Positions 1 through 8,918 of a stretch of 64,000 nt of DNA are shown here, in pieces. The notes beneath the pieces were generated by a model. The model was not told the DNA's origin. It was given only the letters and a program-made list of their open reading frames with translations, and did not search any database. Numbering within the stretch: position 1 is the stretch's first letter; the number at the start of each line of letters is the position of its first letter. Source of the stretch: Patiriisocius_A hiemis (GTDB lineage: Bacteria > Bacteroidota > Bacteroidia > Flavobacteriales > Flavobacteriaceae); the NCBI RefSeq assembly GCF_031846325.1, contig NZ_JAVRHZ010000001.1, positions 124,001-188,000 of the forward strand, read 5' to 3'. Made by a program: the position numbers and the translations under genes.

Positions 1-585
1 GTACGATTTGTGAATTCGTAAAAATCTATTTTCAGGAAGTAGTTTTTCAAAAGCTTTCATTGTAGAAAGTACTACTAGAGCATCGTGTTCTGTAACAAGT
101 TTCACATAATCACCAAGAGCTTCGATGTAGCGTAATTCGTTTAAAAATACTTTACGCTTTTTAAGATTACTCTTTACAAAGATGAAATCTTCATCATCAA
201 ATCCATCATCATTTTTAAGACGATAGTTTGTTATTGCTTTGTGTACTGCATTTAAGAAACGTTCTTTAGATATAGGTTTTCTTAAATAATCTACAGCATC
301 ATAATTAAATGCTTTAAAGGCATATTTTGTTTTACCTGTTACAAATATAATTTGCGGCTTGTGTGTGAGATCATCTAGTAAGTCAAATCCAGAAAGAATT
401 GGCATTTCAATGTCTAAAAAGATTAAATCAACAGCTGTATTCATTAATCCCATCTTTGCCTCAATGGCATTATTATACTCTGCAACTAAATTGAGAGATG
501 GATGATTCTCAATTAATTTTATTATCGAAAGTCGCTGCAAGGTAGAGTCATCTACAATTGCACATTTTAAGATTGATTTATCCAC
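1..585 (-). CDS. LytTR-family response regulator (C-terminus cut by window edge)
   Basis: This gene runs off the left edge of the window, so only the first 195 codons are visible. It reads from a GTG at 583-585; the frame upstream has no ATG before an in-frame stop. The product begins with a receiver domain: the acidic pair in IVDDS, the phospho-acceptor Asp in LIFLDIEMP, and a late Lys in YLRKP. A LytTR DNA-binding domain follows, seen in FIFVKSNLKKRKV and IEALGDYVKLVT. Members usually act with a 7TM-type histidine kinase as cytoplasmic transcription regulators. The kinase is not in view and the target genes cannot be told. Confidence 0.9.
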   Translation of the reverse strand, partial: MDKSILKCAIVDDSTLQRLSIIKLIENHPSLNLVAEYNNAIEAKMGLMNTAVDLIFLDIEMPILSGFDLLDDLTHKPQIIFVTGKTKYAFKAFNYDAVDYLRKPISKERFLNAVHKAITNYRLKNDDGFDDEDFIFVKSNLKKRKVFLNELRYIEALGDYVKLVTEHDALVVLSTMKAFEKLLPENRFLRIHKSY

Positions 586-733
586 GAGTAACTTGGTTAT
601 TGTTAAACAATATTAAGTAAATAATCGATGAATTACAACTTATTTTAACTTTTAGGGTCTAATATCTAAAAGTTTAACGTTTTTGAGTATTAAAATATCG
701 ATAAAACTAAACGTTTTTCTTTTCCAAAAATGT

Positions 734-763
734 TTGTTTATAGTAAGAAATATAGTATTTTTG
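734..763 (+). promoter_or_regulatory. Promoter of the rpsF operon
   Basis: TTG at 734-736 and TATTTTTG at 756-763 fit the Bacteroidota housekeeping promoter (TTTG, about 19 bases, TAnnTTTG). Transcription would begin near 770 and leave a leader of about 45 bases before the rpsF ATG. Confidence 0.65.
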
Positions 764-815
764 CACGCTCTTGGCAAGGTGCTAAGAGTATTTTAAACAA
801 TTATAATCGATTTTT

Positions 816-1157
816 ATGAATCATTACGAAACTGTTTTCATCTTAAATCCCGTTTTATCTGAAGATCAGATAAAGGAAACAGTAAAGAAGTTTGAAGATA
901 TACTTACTTCTAATGGAGCTAAGATGATTTCCAAAGAAAATTGGGGGCTTAAAAAATTAGCATATCCAATTCACAACAAAAAAAGTGGTTTTTACCATTT
1001 GTTTGAGTACACCGTAAATGGTGAAGTTATTAATGAGCTTGAATTAACTTTTAGAAGAGACGAGCGTGTAATGCGTTACTTAACTGTTTCTTTAGACAAG
1101 CATGCAATTGCTTGGGCTGAAAAAAGAAGAGAGCGTAACAAAAAACAAAAAGCGTAA
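816..1157 (+). CDS. rpsF: 30S ribosomal protein S6
   Basis: S6 belongs to the central domain of the 30S subunit, where it binds 16S rRNA as a dimer with S18. The 113 residues are a normal length. The N-terminus MNHYETVFILNP and the later GLKKLAYPI and RRDERVMRYLT segments are hallmarks of the family. It is the first gene of an operon with rpsR (3-base gap) and rplI, the usual order in bacteria. The ATG lies well downstream of a good promoter, and no strong ribosome binding site is seen, as is normal in this phylum. Confidence 0.97.
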   Translation: MNHYETVFILNPVLSEDQIKETVKKFEDILTSNGAKMISKENWGLKKLAYPIHNKKSGFYHLFEYTVNGEVINELELTFRRDERVMRYLTVSLDKHAIAWAEKRRERNKKQKA

Positions 1158-1160
1158 ATC

Positions 1161-1457
1161 ATGGCAACATTACAACAACAAGCAAAAGGAAAAAAGGATG
1201 GAGAGATTAGATATCTTACTCCTTTAAATATAGAGACTTCAAAAGCAAAGAAGTACTGTCGTTTTAAGAAATCTGGTATTAAGTATATAGATTACAAAGA
1301 TCCAGATTGGTTACTATCTTTTGTAAACGAACAAGGTAAAATCTTACCAAGAAGATTAACAGGAACTTCTTTAAAGTACCAACGTAAAGTAGCTGTTGCT
1401 ATTAAAAGAGCACGTCACTTAGCTTTAATGCCATACGTTACAGATTTATTAAAATAA
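1161..1457 (+). CDS. rpsR: 30S ribosomal protein S18
   Basis: S18 partners S6 on the platform of the small subunit. The 98-residue product has the family core: [18 protein letters not shown], then the basic [29 protein letters not shown] stretch that contacts rRNA (split here as [11 protein letters not shown] and [18 protein letters not shown]). It starts three bases after rpsF and ends 13 bases before rplI, so the three genes are surely cotranscribed. Confidence 0.97.
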   Translation: MATLQQQAKGKKDGEIRYLTPLNIETSKAKKYCRFKKSGIKYIDYKDPDWLLSFVNEQGKILPRRLTGTSLKYQRKVAVAIKRARHLALMPYVTDLLK

Positions 1458-1470
1458 AAGCAGATAGGAT

Positions 1471-1926
1471 ATGGAACTTATATTAAAGAAAGACGTAGAA
1501 AATTTAGGTTTTACAGATGACGTTGTTACTGTAAAAAATGGATACGGAAGAAACTTTTTGATCCCTCAAGGGTATGCTACCCTTGCTACTCCTTCTGCAA
1601 AGAAAGTACTTGCAGAAACTTTAAAGCAACGTGCATTTAAAGAAAAGAAAGTTATAGAAGATGCTCAAAAGCTAGCAGATAAATTAGCTACTATTTTAGA
1701 GCTTAAAATAACTGCAAAAACTGGAGAGAAAGATAAATTATTTGGTTCGGTAAGTAATGCAGACTTAGCAGACGCACTTGAAAAAGAAGGCGTTTCTATT
1801 GAGAAAAAATTTATCTCAATTGCTGGTGGACTTATTAAAAGAACTGGACAATACGAAGCAACTATTCGTTTTCACAGAGATGTGATTTCAAACTTTACGT
1901 TTGACGTAGTTGCTGAAGCAAAATAA
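1471..1926 (+). CDS. rplI: 50S ribosomal protein L9
   Basis: L9 binds 23S rRNA near the L1 stalk and helps keep frame during translation. The 151-residue protein has the N-terminal rRNA-binding domain (MELILKKDVENLGF, then VKNGYGRNFLIP), a charged connecting helix at about residues 40-75, and the C-terminal domain with KLFGSVSNADLADAL. It is the last gene of the rpsF operon and is followed directly by a hairpin terminator. Confidence 0.97.
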   Translation: MELILKKDVENLGFTDDVVTVKNGYGRNFLIPQGYATLATPSAKKVLAETLKQRAFKEKKVIEDAQKLADKLATILELKITAKTGEKDKLFGSVSNADLADALEKEGVSIEKKFISIAGGLIKRTGQYEATIRFHRDVISNFTFDVVAEAK

Positions 1927-1945
1927 TTTTGCAACACATAATTTT

Positions 1946-1980
1946 AAAGACCTTTCTGAAAATGAAAGGTCTTTTTGTTT
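1946..1980 (+). terminator. Terminator of the rpsF-rpsR-rplI operon
   Basis: An 11-base perfect stem (1946-1956 pairs with 1964-1974; core GACCTTTC/GAAAGGTC) with a 7-base loop is followed by a T-rich run. It lies 20 bases after rplI. Confidence 0.85.
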
Positions 1981-2008
1981 AGTATAAAATTTTGATAAAT
2001 AGAATAGT

Positions 2009-2482
2009 ATGAAATACGCTAGATTAACAAAAGAACAATTTGAAGAATTGCACCAAGAATTCATTAATTTTCTAGCAACACAATCTATTACTGCTCAAGA
2101 ATGGGAAAATATAAAAACCAAGCAACCTGAAGTTGCAGAAGAGGAGCTAGATGTTTTTAGTGATTTAGTATGGGAAGGAGTCTTGAAAAAAGCAAAGTAC
2201 CTTGAAAATATTGCGCCACAACAAATGTTCTTATTTAAGTTAGAAGATGTAAATATGTCTTTGATTGGTATAAAAGTGCTTGACCCTACTAAAAATATTA
2301 ATACTAAAGAAGGCTATCGTTGGTTACAACAAAATTATATGACAGATAATGTGGAGTTTGTTACAGGAACTAAAAAATATAGCAACGACCCCCAAAAAGA
2401 TATATTTAATTTAATTCAGCAAGGAGCCAGTATTACTAAAGGAGAACTTTATATTTTTTTTGATAAGTTAATTAATAGCTAA
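2009..2482 (+). CDS. DUF6495 family protein
   Basis: The 157-residue product matches the pattern I know for DUF6495, a family largely limited to Flavobacteriia: an N-terminal KYARLTKEQFEELHQEF, a middle LDVFSDLVWEGVL, and a C-terminal KGELYIFFDKL. No signal peptide, membrane segment or catalytic motif is visible, so it is probably a soluble cytoplasmic protein. Its function is unknown. It lies after the ribosomal-protein terminator and ends head to head with the convergent permease gene, with no space between them. Confidence 0.75.
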   Translation: MKYARLTKEQFEELHQEFINFLATQSITAQEWENIKTKQPEVAEEELDVFSDLVWEGVLKKAKYLENIAPQQMFLFKLEDVNMSLIGIKVLDPTKNINTKEGYRWLQQNYMTDNVEFVTGTKKYSNDPQKDIFNLIQQGASITKGELYIFFDKLINS

Positions 2483-3724
2483 TTATTCATATCGTAAACT
2501 CTCAATTGGATCTAGTTTTGCCGCTTTTGTAGCTGGATACGCACCAGCAATAACAGCTACTATAAATGTAATTATAGTTGCCCAAATCATAGGTGCCCAG
2601 GGTAATGAAAAGTCAAAGTTAAATATAGCTGCAAATGCTACTCCGGTAAGTACTCCTAGAAGTATTCCTAAAATACTTCCAAATTGCCCAATTACAATAG
2701 TCTCCATAAAAAACTGAGTAGAAATTGTAGAGCGCTTAGCACCTAATGCTTTTCTAACGCCAATCTCTCGAGTTCGTTCTGTTACAGATACCAGCATAAT
2801 ATTCATAAGTGCTATAGAAGAACCCAATATTGTGATAATACTTATTATCCAAGCAGCAACTTCAAGAACACCAGTAATACTTGTAATTCGGTTTATTAAA
2901 TCTTCACTTCGTTCTATTCCAAAGTTATTTTCTTCAATTGGACTCAGGCCTCTAATATTTCTAAAAGTAATAATAGCTTCATCTTGAGCTGTTTGTAAGT
3001 ATTGTTTGTCATCTACTTTAATACTAATAGTGTAGTTAATGTTTGGAGAAGTATACATTCCCCTAGCTACTTGAATAGGGATTAGTACTTTTAAATCTTG
3101 ATTATTCCCAAAGGTAGATCCTTTAGACTCTAACACACCTACCACCTTAAATTTTACGCCACGTATGCTAAGTGTTTTGCCTACTGGGTTTACATCTTTA
3201 AAAAGCCCTTTTGTAAAGTCAGACCCAATTAAACATACCTTATTATTGTTCTTTATATCAAAGTAAGTAAACGCTCTTCCAGATTCAACTTCGGTACCTG
3301 TGTTTTGTAAATAGTTTTCATTTACGCCATACACTTGTATTTCAGGATCTGTTTTTTCGTTTTCAAATTTTACTTCAGCATTGCTTGTGCATCTAAATGA
3401 AACACTTGTGTAAGTGCCAGGAAATTCATACGTGTCCTCAAACTCCCTAATATTGTTGTAACTTATAATAGGATTTATTTTTTCACGTTCTCCGCCACCG
3501 CCTCTTTGTACGTTAAATTCATATCGTTGAATATTAAAGGTGTTAGCTCCCATTGAGGAAAAGTTAGTAGAGATTGTATTTTCTAAAGCTTTTACAGCAC
3601 TCAAAATACCTACAAGTGCCCAAATACCAATTCCAATAATAACAACAGTTAAAATGGTTCTAAGTAATTGACTTCTAATAGAATCTAGTGCAATGCGAAC
3701 ATTCTCTCTAAAAAGTGAAAACAT
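2483..3724 (-). CDS. MacB-like ABC transporter permease (FtsX fold)
   Basis: The 413-residue protein has the MacB/FtsX layout: a first membrane helix at about residues 20-45, a large periplasmic MacB_PCD-type domain at about 46-285, and a C-terminal FtsX domain with three membrane helices. That last part starts at IISIITILGSSIALMNIM and includes ERTREIGVRKALGAKR, the coupling motif that contacts the ATPase. The ATPase and adaptor genes are not next to it. Relatives form part of tripartite efflux or lipoprotein/peptide export systems; the substrate cannot be told. It converges on the DUF6495 gene. Confidence 0.88.
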   Translation of the reverse strand: MFSLFRENVRIALDSIRSQLLRTILTVVIIGIGIWALVGILSAVKALENTISTNFSSMGANTFNIQRYEFNVQRGGGGEREKINPIISYNNIREFEDTYEFPGTYTSVSFRCTSNAEVKFENEKTDPEIQVYGVNENYLQNTGTEVESGRAFTYFDIKNNNKVCLIGSDFTKGLFKDVNPVGKTLSIRGVKFKVVGVLESKGSTFGNNQDLKVLIPIQVARGMYTSPNINYTISIKVDDKQYLQTAQDEAIITFRNIRGLSPIEENNFGIERSEDLINRITSITGVLEVAAWIISIITILGSSIALMNIMLVSVTERTREIGVRKALGAKRSTISTQFFMETIVIGQFGSILGILLGVLTGVAFAAIFNFDFSLPWAPMIWATIITFIVAVIAGAYPATKAAKLDPIESLRYE

Positions 3725-3823
3725 AGGGTGTTGGAATAGTGTTTTATCGTTAGACTATAAACCTTCTATAATGTTACAAGTTAGCTATTATTTTAAGATA
3801 TTTGTAGCATAAAATTAGCAAAC

Positions 3824-5194
3824 GTGTCAAAAAAACCAAGCATACCCAAAGGAACTCGTGATTTTTCTCCAGAAGAAGTAGTAAAACGTAATTATATTAT
3901 GGATACCATTCGTAATTGCTTTACTAGCTATGGCTTTCAACCTATTGAAACCCCTTCTTTTGAGAATAGTGATACGCTTATGGGAAAATATGGAGAAGAA
4001 GGTGACCGGTTGATTTTTAAGATTTTGAATAGTGGTGATTTTTTGAAGAAAGTAGACGGTAGTGCCTATGCTGAAAAAGATAGCTTGAAAATGACTTCAA
4101 GTATTTCAGAAAAAGCTCTACGCTACGACCTTACTGTACCCTTTGCACGTTATGTGGTGCAACACCAAAACGATATTACCTTTCCCTTTAAACGCTATCA
4201 AATGCAACCCGTATGGCGTGCAGATAGACCTCAAAAAGGTCGTTTTAGAGAGTTTTACCAATGTGATGCAGATGTAGTGGGAAGTACCTCACTTTGGCAA
4301 GAAGTAGAGCTTGTACAATTATATGATACTGTTTTTACTAAACTAGGACTGGAGGGTGTTACTATTAAAATGAATAACCGTAAAATACTAAGTGGTATTG
4401 CCGAAGTAATTGACGCGCAAGATAAATTAATAGATTTTACAGTTGCTCTAGATAAGCTAGATAAAATAGGAGAGGAGAAAGTAAAAGATGAAATGCGAAG
4501 TAAAGGCATTCCAGATGCTGCTATTGCAAAAACACAACCTTTGTTTGATGCCAGCGGAAGTGCTTCAGAAAAGCTAACTATGCTTCGTGAATTGCTTGCT
4601 TCATCAGAAGTTGGAATGAAAGGAGTAGAGGAGCTTGAGTTTATTGTAAATACCATTTCAGAATTAAAACTACAATCGGCTACTTTAGAAATTGATGTTA
4701 CACTTGCCCGAGGATTAAACTATTACACAGGCGCTATTTTTGAAGTTGCTGCTCCAGAAGGTGTTTCTATGGGAAGCATAGGTGGTGGAGGGCGTTATGA
4801 TGATCTTACTGGGATTTTTGGTTTAAAAAATATGAGTGGAGTTGGTATCTCGTTTGGATTAGATAGAATTTACTTAGTTCTTGAAGAACTTGATAAATTT
4901 CCAACAACGGTTACTGCAAATACAAAAGTACTATTTATCAATTTTGGAGAAACTGAAAACTTGTATGCCATGAAGGCAATTACAAGATTACGTAGTAAAG
5001 GTGTTTCTGCAGAATTGTACCCAGATAGTGCTAAGATGGGAAAACAAATGGGGTATGCCGATAAAAGAGCAATTCCTTTTACCGTTCTTGCAGGAGATAA
5101 AGAGATGAACGCTCAAACGTATACACTTAAAAATATGAAAACAGGGGAGCAGGAATCGTGTTCTTTTGAGGAGTTGTTGAATAAACTAAATTAG
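3824..5194 (+). CDS. hisS: Histidyl-tRNA synthetase
   Basis: This class II synthetase charges tRNA-His. The 456 residues start with [15 protein letters not shown] (motif 1 region is next), continue with the substrate-binding [12 protein letters not shown] and the motif 2 loop [22 protein letters not shown], here named by its two halves [12 protein letters not shown] and [10 protein letters not shown]. The two histidine-specific elements are [15 protein letters not shown] and [16 protein letters not shown]-terminal anticodon-binding domain covers roughly residues 365-456. The start is a GTG at 3824, because no ATG occurs ahead of the conserved N-terminus. Confidence 0.96.
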   Translation: MSKKPSIPKGTRDFSPEEVVKRNYIMDTIRNCFTSYGFQPIETPSFENSDTLMGKYGEEGDRLIFKILNSGDFLKKVDGSAYAEKDSLKMTSSISEKALRYDLTVPFARYVVQHQNDITFPFKRYQMQPVWRADRPQKGRFREFYQCDADVVGSTSLWQEVELVQLYDTVFTKLGLEGVTIKMNNRKILSGIAEVIDAQDKLIDFTVALDKLDKIGEEKVKDEMRSKGIPDAAIAKTQPLFDASGSASEKLTMLRELLASSEVGMKGVEELEFIVNTISELKLQSATLEIDVTLARGLNYYTGAIFEVAAPEGVSMGSIGGGGRYDDLTGIFGLKNMSGVGISFGLDRIYLVLEELDKFPTTVTANTKVLFINFGETENLYAMKAITRLRSKGVSAELYPDSAKMGKQMGYADKRAIPFTVLAGDKEMNAQTYTLKNMKTGEQESCSFEELLNKLN

Positions 5195-5274
5195 GTTAAA
5201 CAACTTATCTTGTCATTTCAAGTGTCTAGAACTTGCTTCAGGATGTAGTGAGAAATAAAAAGACGATTATTACA

Positions 5275-5311
5275 AACTAAAAAGACTGCTTTTTGAGCAG
5301 TCTTTTTAGTT
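5275..5311. terminator. Bidirectional terminator between hisS and the M28 peptidase
   Basis: A perfect 16-base stem (5275-5290 with 5296-5311, core AAGACTGCT/AGCAGTCTT) and a 5-base loop carries A-runs and T-runs on both sides. It can end hisS on the plus strand and the peptidase operon on the minus strand. Confidence 0.85.
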
Positions 5312-5327
5312 ATATCTATTTGAATTA

Positions 5328-6347
5328 TTATAACTTATCAGCCGTAATACGCTCATCTCTATTGGCAACTTCCCAAGCTGTTTGGAAAATAAGTTGCGCA
5401 CGTTTTGCCATTAAATCGTATTCAATTTTATCTGGCGTATCTGTTACTTTGTGGTAATCTTCGTGAACACCGTTAAAGTAAAAGATAATTGGAATATTGT
5501 TTTTTGCAAAGTTGTAATGATCGCTTCGGTAATAAAAACGATTTGGGTCATTTTCATCATTGTACGTATAATCTAACTCTAAGTTAATATACTTTGTATT
5601 CACTTCTTCTGAAACATTATGCAATGTCTGGCTTAGTTTATCACTACCAATTAAATAAACATAATTTGGGCTGTCCTTTTTGTCTGGGTCAATGCGCCCA
5701 ATCATATCTGTATTTAGATTACAAACTGTATTTTCAAGTGGGAACAACGGATTATCTGTATAGTACTTAGATCCATACAGTCCAATTTCTTCTCCTGTTA
5801 CATGTAAAAATAAAATAGAACGCTTAGGGCCATTGCCATCTTTTACTGCTTTTTGAAAGGCTTGAGCCATTTCTAACATAGAAACAGTACCACTACCATC
5901 ATCATCTGCTCCATTATATACTTCTCCTTTATCGTTTGTACCAACATGATCGTAATGGGCAGAAAGCACAATAATCTCATCTGGTTTTTCTGAACCTTTT
6001 ATAAAAGCCACTACATTTTCTGAAGCTTTTGGCTCACGGGCTCTTTTAAAATATTCAGCTGGGATATTTTGATAATATCCAGCTTCAGTAGGAGCATCAA
6101 TCCCTTCTTTAGTGTAGAAGTCTTTTAAATAAGCTGCTGCTTTTTTCTGCCCTTCAGTACCTGTCATACGTCCTTGCATATCATCGCTAGCAAATGTATA
6201 TAGGTGTTTTTTAAGGTCATCTGCAGTAATAGTATTTGCATAATCTACTCGAGACATAGAAGTCTTCGAAGTTTTGTTGCCCTTGTTTTGAGCAGAGTTG
6301 CATGCTACCATGCAAACAGTTAAGATTGATAAATAAAGATATTTCAT
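5328..6347 (-). CDS. M28-family zinc aminopeptidase, lipoprotein
   Basis: The N-terminus is a lipoprotein signal (a short hydrophobic run ending in CMVACNSAQ, lipid-anchored Cys at about residue 16), so the enzyme should sit in the cell envelope. The catalytic M28 domain covers about residues 100-330. Metal-binding and catalytic motifs are SAHYDHVG, NGADDDGSGTVSM, TGEEIGLYGSKYY, NLNTDMIGR and the late His of YRSDHYNFA. All ligands of the di-zinc site seem present, so the enzyme is probably active on peptides. It follows the small lipoprotein gene 10 bases downstream on the same strand, so the two form an operon. Confidence 0.9.
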   Translation of the reverse strand: MKYLYLSILTVCMVACNSAQNKGNKTSKTSMSRVDYANTITADDLKKHLYTFASDDMQGRMTGTEGQKKAAAYLKDFYTKEGIDAPTEAGYYQNIPAEYFKRAREPKASENVVAFIKGSEKPDEIIVLSAHYDHVGTNDKGEVYNGADDDGSGTVSMLEMAQAFQKAVKDGNGPKRSILFLHVTGEEIGLYGSKYYTDNPLFPLENTVCNLNTDMIGRIDPDKKDSPNYVYLIGSDKLSQTLHNVSEEVNTKYINLELDYTYNDENDPNRFYYRSDHYNFAKNNIPIIFYFNGVHEDYHKVTDTPDKIEYDLMAKRAQLIFQTAWEVANRDERITADKL

Positions 6348-6357
6348 GAGTGTATTT

Positions 6358-6690
6358 TTAGTTAAAAGATTTTAATTCGTAATCGTCTGGGGAGAGCCCG
6401 CCTTCTCCAATTTTTTCATATTCTAAGGTATGTGTTTTTACCACTTCATTCCCTTCACGATCTTGAGACTTTATGTTAAATGTTACAACATACACAGACT
6501 CAATTTTTTCTAATTCTGATTCTTTTTCAGAAACTTTTATGTCTTTTTCGTCAAATTTTGTTCCTTCAGGAAGTTGTAGTTGGATTTGTAAATCTTTGAT
6601 GGCTAGTGCTCTTACGGTTTTAAGTTGTTGTTCTTCTTTAGAACATGCAAAGAACAAACAAACTGCCAAAAGTGTGATTATTTTTTTCAT
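6358..6690 (-). CDS. Small lipoprotein of unknown function
   Basis: The 110-residue product has a clear lipoprotein signal (KKIITLLAVCLFFACSKEE, Cys at about residue 16). The mature part is acidic and reads like a single small beta-rich domain, with a segment VYVVTFNIKSQDREGNEVV. I do not recognise the family. It lies just upstream of the M28 peptidase gene on the same strand and may be its envelope partner, but only gene order supports that. Confidence 0.75.
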   Translation of the reverse strand: MKKIITLLAVCLFFACSKEEQQLKTVRALAIKDLQIQLQLPEGTKFDEKDIKVSEKESELEKIESVYVVTFNIKSQDREGNEVVKTHTLEYEKIGEGGLSPDDYELKSFN

Positions 6691-6807
6691 CTTGATATGT
6701 TTTATTTTGTAAATATAGAATTTGTTGTAAGGTATATTGTAAAAGTTATGTGAAAAATCTGATATTTAAATCTACATTTAGAAAGATACTCAAATCACTA
6801 CAATTAG

Positions 6808-6815
6808 TATCTTTG
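6808..6815 (+). promoter_or_regulatory. Promoter -7 element of the MBL/rhodanese gene
   Basis: TATCTTTG matches the TAnnTTTG consensus and lies 16 bases before the ATG at 6832. A matching TTG at -33 is not evident. Confidence 0.5.
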
Positions 6816-6831
6816 CAGAAAAGATTATTAC

Positions 6832-8214
6832 ATGACTATAGAGCAAATTTACACAGGTTGTTTATCGCAAGGGGCATACTATATCGAAAGTAACGGTGAG
6901 GCTGCAGTAATAGACCCTTTAAGGGAAACAGCTCCTTATTTACAACGTGCTGAAAGAGATAATGCTACCATAAAATATATTTTTGAAACTCATTTTCATG
7001 CCGATTTTGTGAGTGGACACATTACGCTATCAGAAAAAACAGGAGCTCCTATCGTGTATGGTCCTAATGCCAATCCCTCTTTTGAAGCCACAATTGCAGC
7101 GGACGAACAAGAATTTAAAATTGGTGGTATCACAATTAAAGCTTTACATACTCCGGGACATACTATGGAGAGCACTACCTATCTTTTAGTTGATGAAGAA
7201 GGTAATAACAAAGCAATTTTTACAGGTGATACATTATTTCTTGGTGATGTTGGGCGTCCAGATTTGGCTCAAAAAGGAAGCGAAATAACACAAGAAGATT
7301 TAGCAGGAATACTTTTTGAAAGTTTACGTACTAAGATTATGCCACTAGAGGATCATATTACAGTTTATCCAGCTCATGGAGCAGGGTCTGCTTGTGGAAA
7401 GAATATGATGAAAGAAACTGTGGATACATTGGGTAACCAAAAGAGAATGAATTATGCTTTGCGTGCAGATATGACCAAAGAAGAGTTTATAAAAGAAGTT
7501 ACAGATGGTTTAACACCACCCCCAGCGTATTTTCCGCTGAATGTTAAAATGAATAAGGAAGGGTATGCAGACATTGATGAAGTGGTTAAAAAAGGAACTA
7601 GAGTGCTAACTCCAGATGCTTTTGAAAATTTAGTAAACACAACAGGTGCATTAGTGCTAGACGTTAGACATCAATCTGAATTTATGAAAGCTCATATACC
7701 GCGTTCTATATTTATTGGGATTGATGGTGGGTTTGCACCTTGGGTAGGTAGTTTGATAAAAGATGTACAACAAGCTATTGTGTTAGTTACTCCAGAAGGT
7801 AGAGAAGAAGAGACTATTACACGTTTATCTCGCGTTGGGTTTGACAATACACTAGGATACTTAAAAGGAGGTATTGAAGCATGGAAGGCGGCAGGAAAAG
7901 AAATTGACAGTATGCAATCTGTATCTGCTTCAGTTTTAAAATCAGCACTTGAAGATGATGCCATTGTTATAGATGTACGCAAAGATGGAGAGTTTGAAAC
8001 AGCGCATATCCCAAATGCAGTCCATGCCTCATTGGAGCATATTAATAGACATTTAGATAAAATGCCAGCAGATAAACCTTTTTATATTCATTGTGCAGGC
8101 GGGTATCGCTCGGTAATTGCAGCTTCAATTTTAAAAAGTAGAGGTATCCATACAGGTATTGATGTAGCTGGCGGCTTTAAAGCAATTAAGGAAGAAGGTA
8201 TTGATATAATATAG
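6832..8214 (+). CDS. MBL-fold hydrolase with two rhodanese domains (persulfide dioxygenase-like)
   Basis: The 460-residue protein has three domains. Residues 1-230 are an ETHE1-type metallo-beta-lactamase fold with His54, His56, Asp58 and His63 (THFHADFVSGH), His110 (HTPGHTMES), Asp133 (FTGDTLFLGDVGRPDL) and His182 (YPAHGAG). Two rhodanese domains follow, at about 255-360 and 365-460. The second keeps the active-site loop HCAGGYRS with Cys421. The first has TPEGRE where the Cys loop should be and is probably inactive. Such proteins oxidise glutathione or protein persulfides in sulfide metabolism. Here the role is inferred from the family. The gene stands alone. Confidence 0.88.
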   Translation: MTIEQIYTGCLSQGAYYIESNGEAAVIDPLRETAPYLQRAERDNATIKYIFETHFHADFVSGHITLSEKTGAPIVYGPNANPSFEATIAADEQEFKIGGITIKALHTPGHTMESTTYLLVDEEGNNKAIFTGDTLFLGDVGRPDLAQKGSEITQEDLAGILFESLRTKIMPLEDHITVYPAHGAGSACGKNMMKETVDTLGNQKRMNYALRADMTKEEFIKEVTDGLTPPPAYFPLNVKMNKEGYADIDEVVKKGTRVLTPDAFENLVNTTGALVLDVRHQSEFMKAHIPRSIFIGIDGGFAPWVGSLIKDVQQAIVLVTPEGREEETITRLSRVGFDNTLGYLKGGIEAWKAAGKEIDSMQSVSASVLKSALEDDAIVIDVRKDGEFETAHIPNAVHASLEHINRHLDKMPADKPFYIHCAGGYRSVIAASILKSRGIHTGIDVAGGFKAIKEEGIDII

Positions 8215-8220
8215 CCTTAC

Positions 8221-8248
8221 ATAAAAAAAAGGAGCTATATAAGCTCCT
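8221..8248 (-). terminator. Terminator of the PA2169-family gene
   Basis: The stem AGGAGCT/AGCTCCT (8230-8236 with 8242-8248) has its T-run on the minus strand (the A-run at 8223-8229). It therefore ends the leftward gene at 8274-8759. It also lies just behind the convergent MBL gene. Confidence 0.75.
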
Positions 8249-8273
8249 CAATATTAAACTAATTTGTCACTAA

Positions 8274-8759
8274 CTATGATACTACGCTCTCTAGTGACTT
8301 TACCATTGTTAATGATGCTTGGATATTAGACATCTGGTCTGTGATTGTTTGCTTTACTTCTTGTGGGAAACGATTATTTTCTAATGTTTCTTTATATTCC
8401 TCCAAGCTAGCTTTTTCTCCTCTAATGCATTCTTCTAAAATGGACTCATCTGTGTTCTGGCTTAGCAAAGATTTTACGTCCATCCAAGACCTATGCAAAT
8501 CCCCTTTTACAGTCCCAGTAGCCTGTGGAGCTTCATTAAGGTTTCTTATTTTTTTGTCAAGTTCTGTTGCAAATTGAGCTCTTTTAGAAGCTTGAATTTT
8601 TAAAAACTCTTTTAGCTGCTCGTTTTTCACTTCTTTCATTGCTTTTGTATATCCTTTCTCAGCATCATAATTTTTTTCTAGTAGCCCCTGAAGGTTGTTT
8701 ACTAGGTTATCATGAATATTTTGATCTGCAATTTCTTTTGTTGTTTTCATAGTCTTCAT
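8274..8759 (-). CDS. PA2169 family (DUF2383) four-helix-bundle protein
   Basis: The 161-residue protein is almost entirely helical and charged, with a ferritin-like four-helix pattern. HDNLVNNLQGLLEKNYDAEKGY is the first helix (named here by LVNNLQGLLEKNYDAEKGY), and HRSWMDVKSLL and ILEECIRGEKASLEEY are typical later segments of the DUF2383 family. The glutamates recall ferritin-like metal ligands, but no activity is established. Homologues are often stress-induced. The start could be Met1 or Met4 (MKTMKTTKE); neither has a clear binding site. Confidence 0.82.
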   Translation of the reverse strand: MKTMKTTKEIADQNIHDNLVNNLQGLLEKNYDAEKGYTKAMKEVKNEQLKEFLKIQASKRAQFATELDKKIRNLNEAPQATGTVKGDLHRSWMDVKSLLSQNTDESILEECIRGEKASLEEYKETLENNRFPQEVKQTITDQMSNIQASLTMVKSLESVVS

Positions 8760-8918
8760 TTTAAAGTTTTTGATTCATCATTAAAATAAGAACTATAATT
8801 GGTAATTTATCTTAGTGTTTTCTTAATTGATAAAGGTTTAACGTAGTGTGTTAAAGGATTTGAAAATGATGTTTTAAGATGTTAATTGCGTCCAAAATGC
8901 AATTTATAAGGTGATTAC

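Noticed and set aside
816..1926. A known S6-S18 autoregulatory leader before rpsF
   Set aside because: The short leader after the promoter shows no clear hairpin with the expected bulge, so I do not call it.
4255..4656. 133-residue frame on the minus strand inside hisS
   Set aside because: It is antisense to a strongly conserved part of hisS, is Ser-rich with no motif, and has no promoter.
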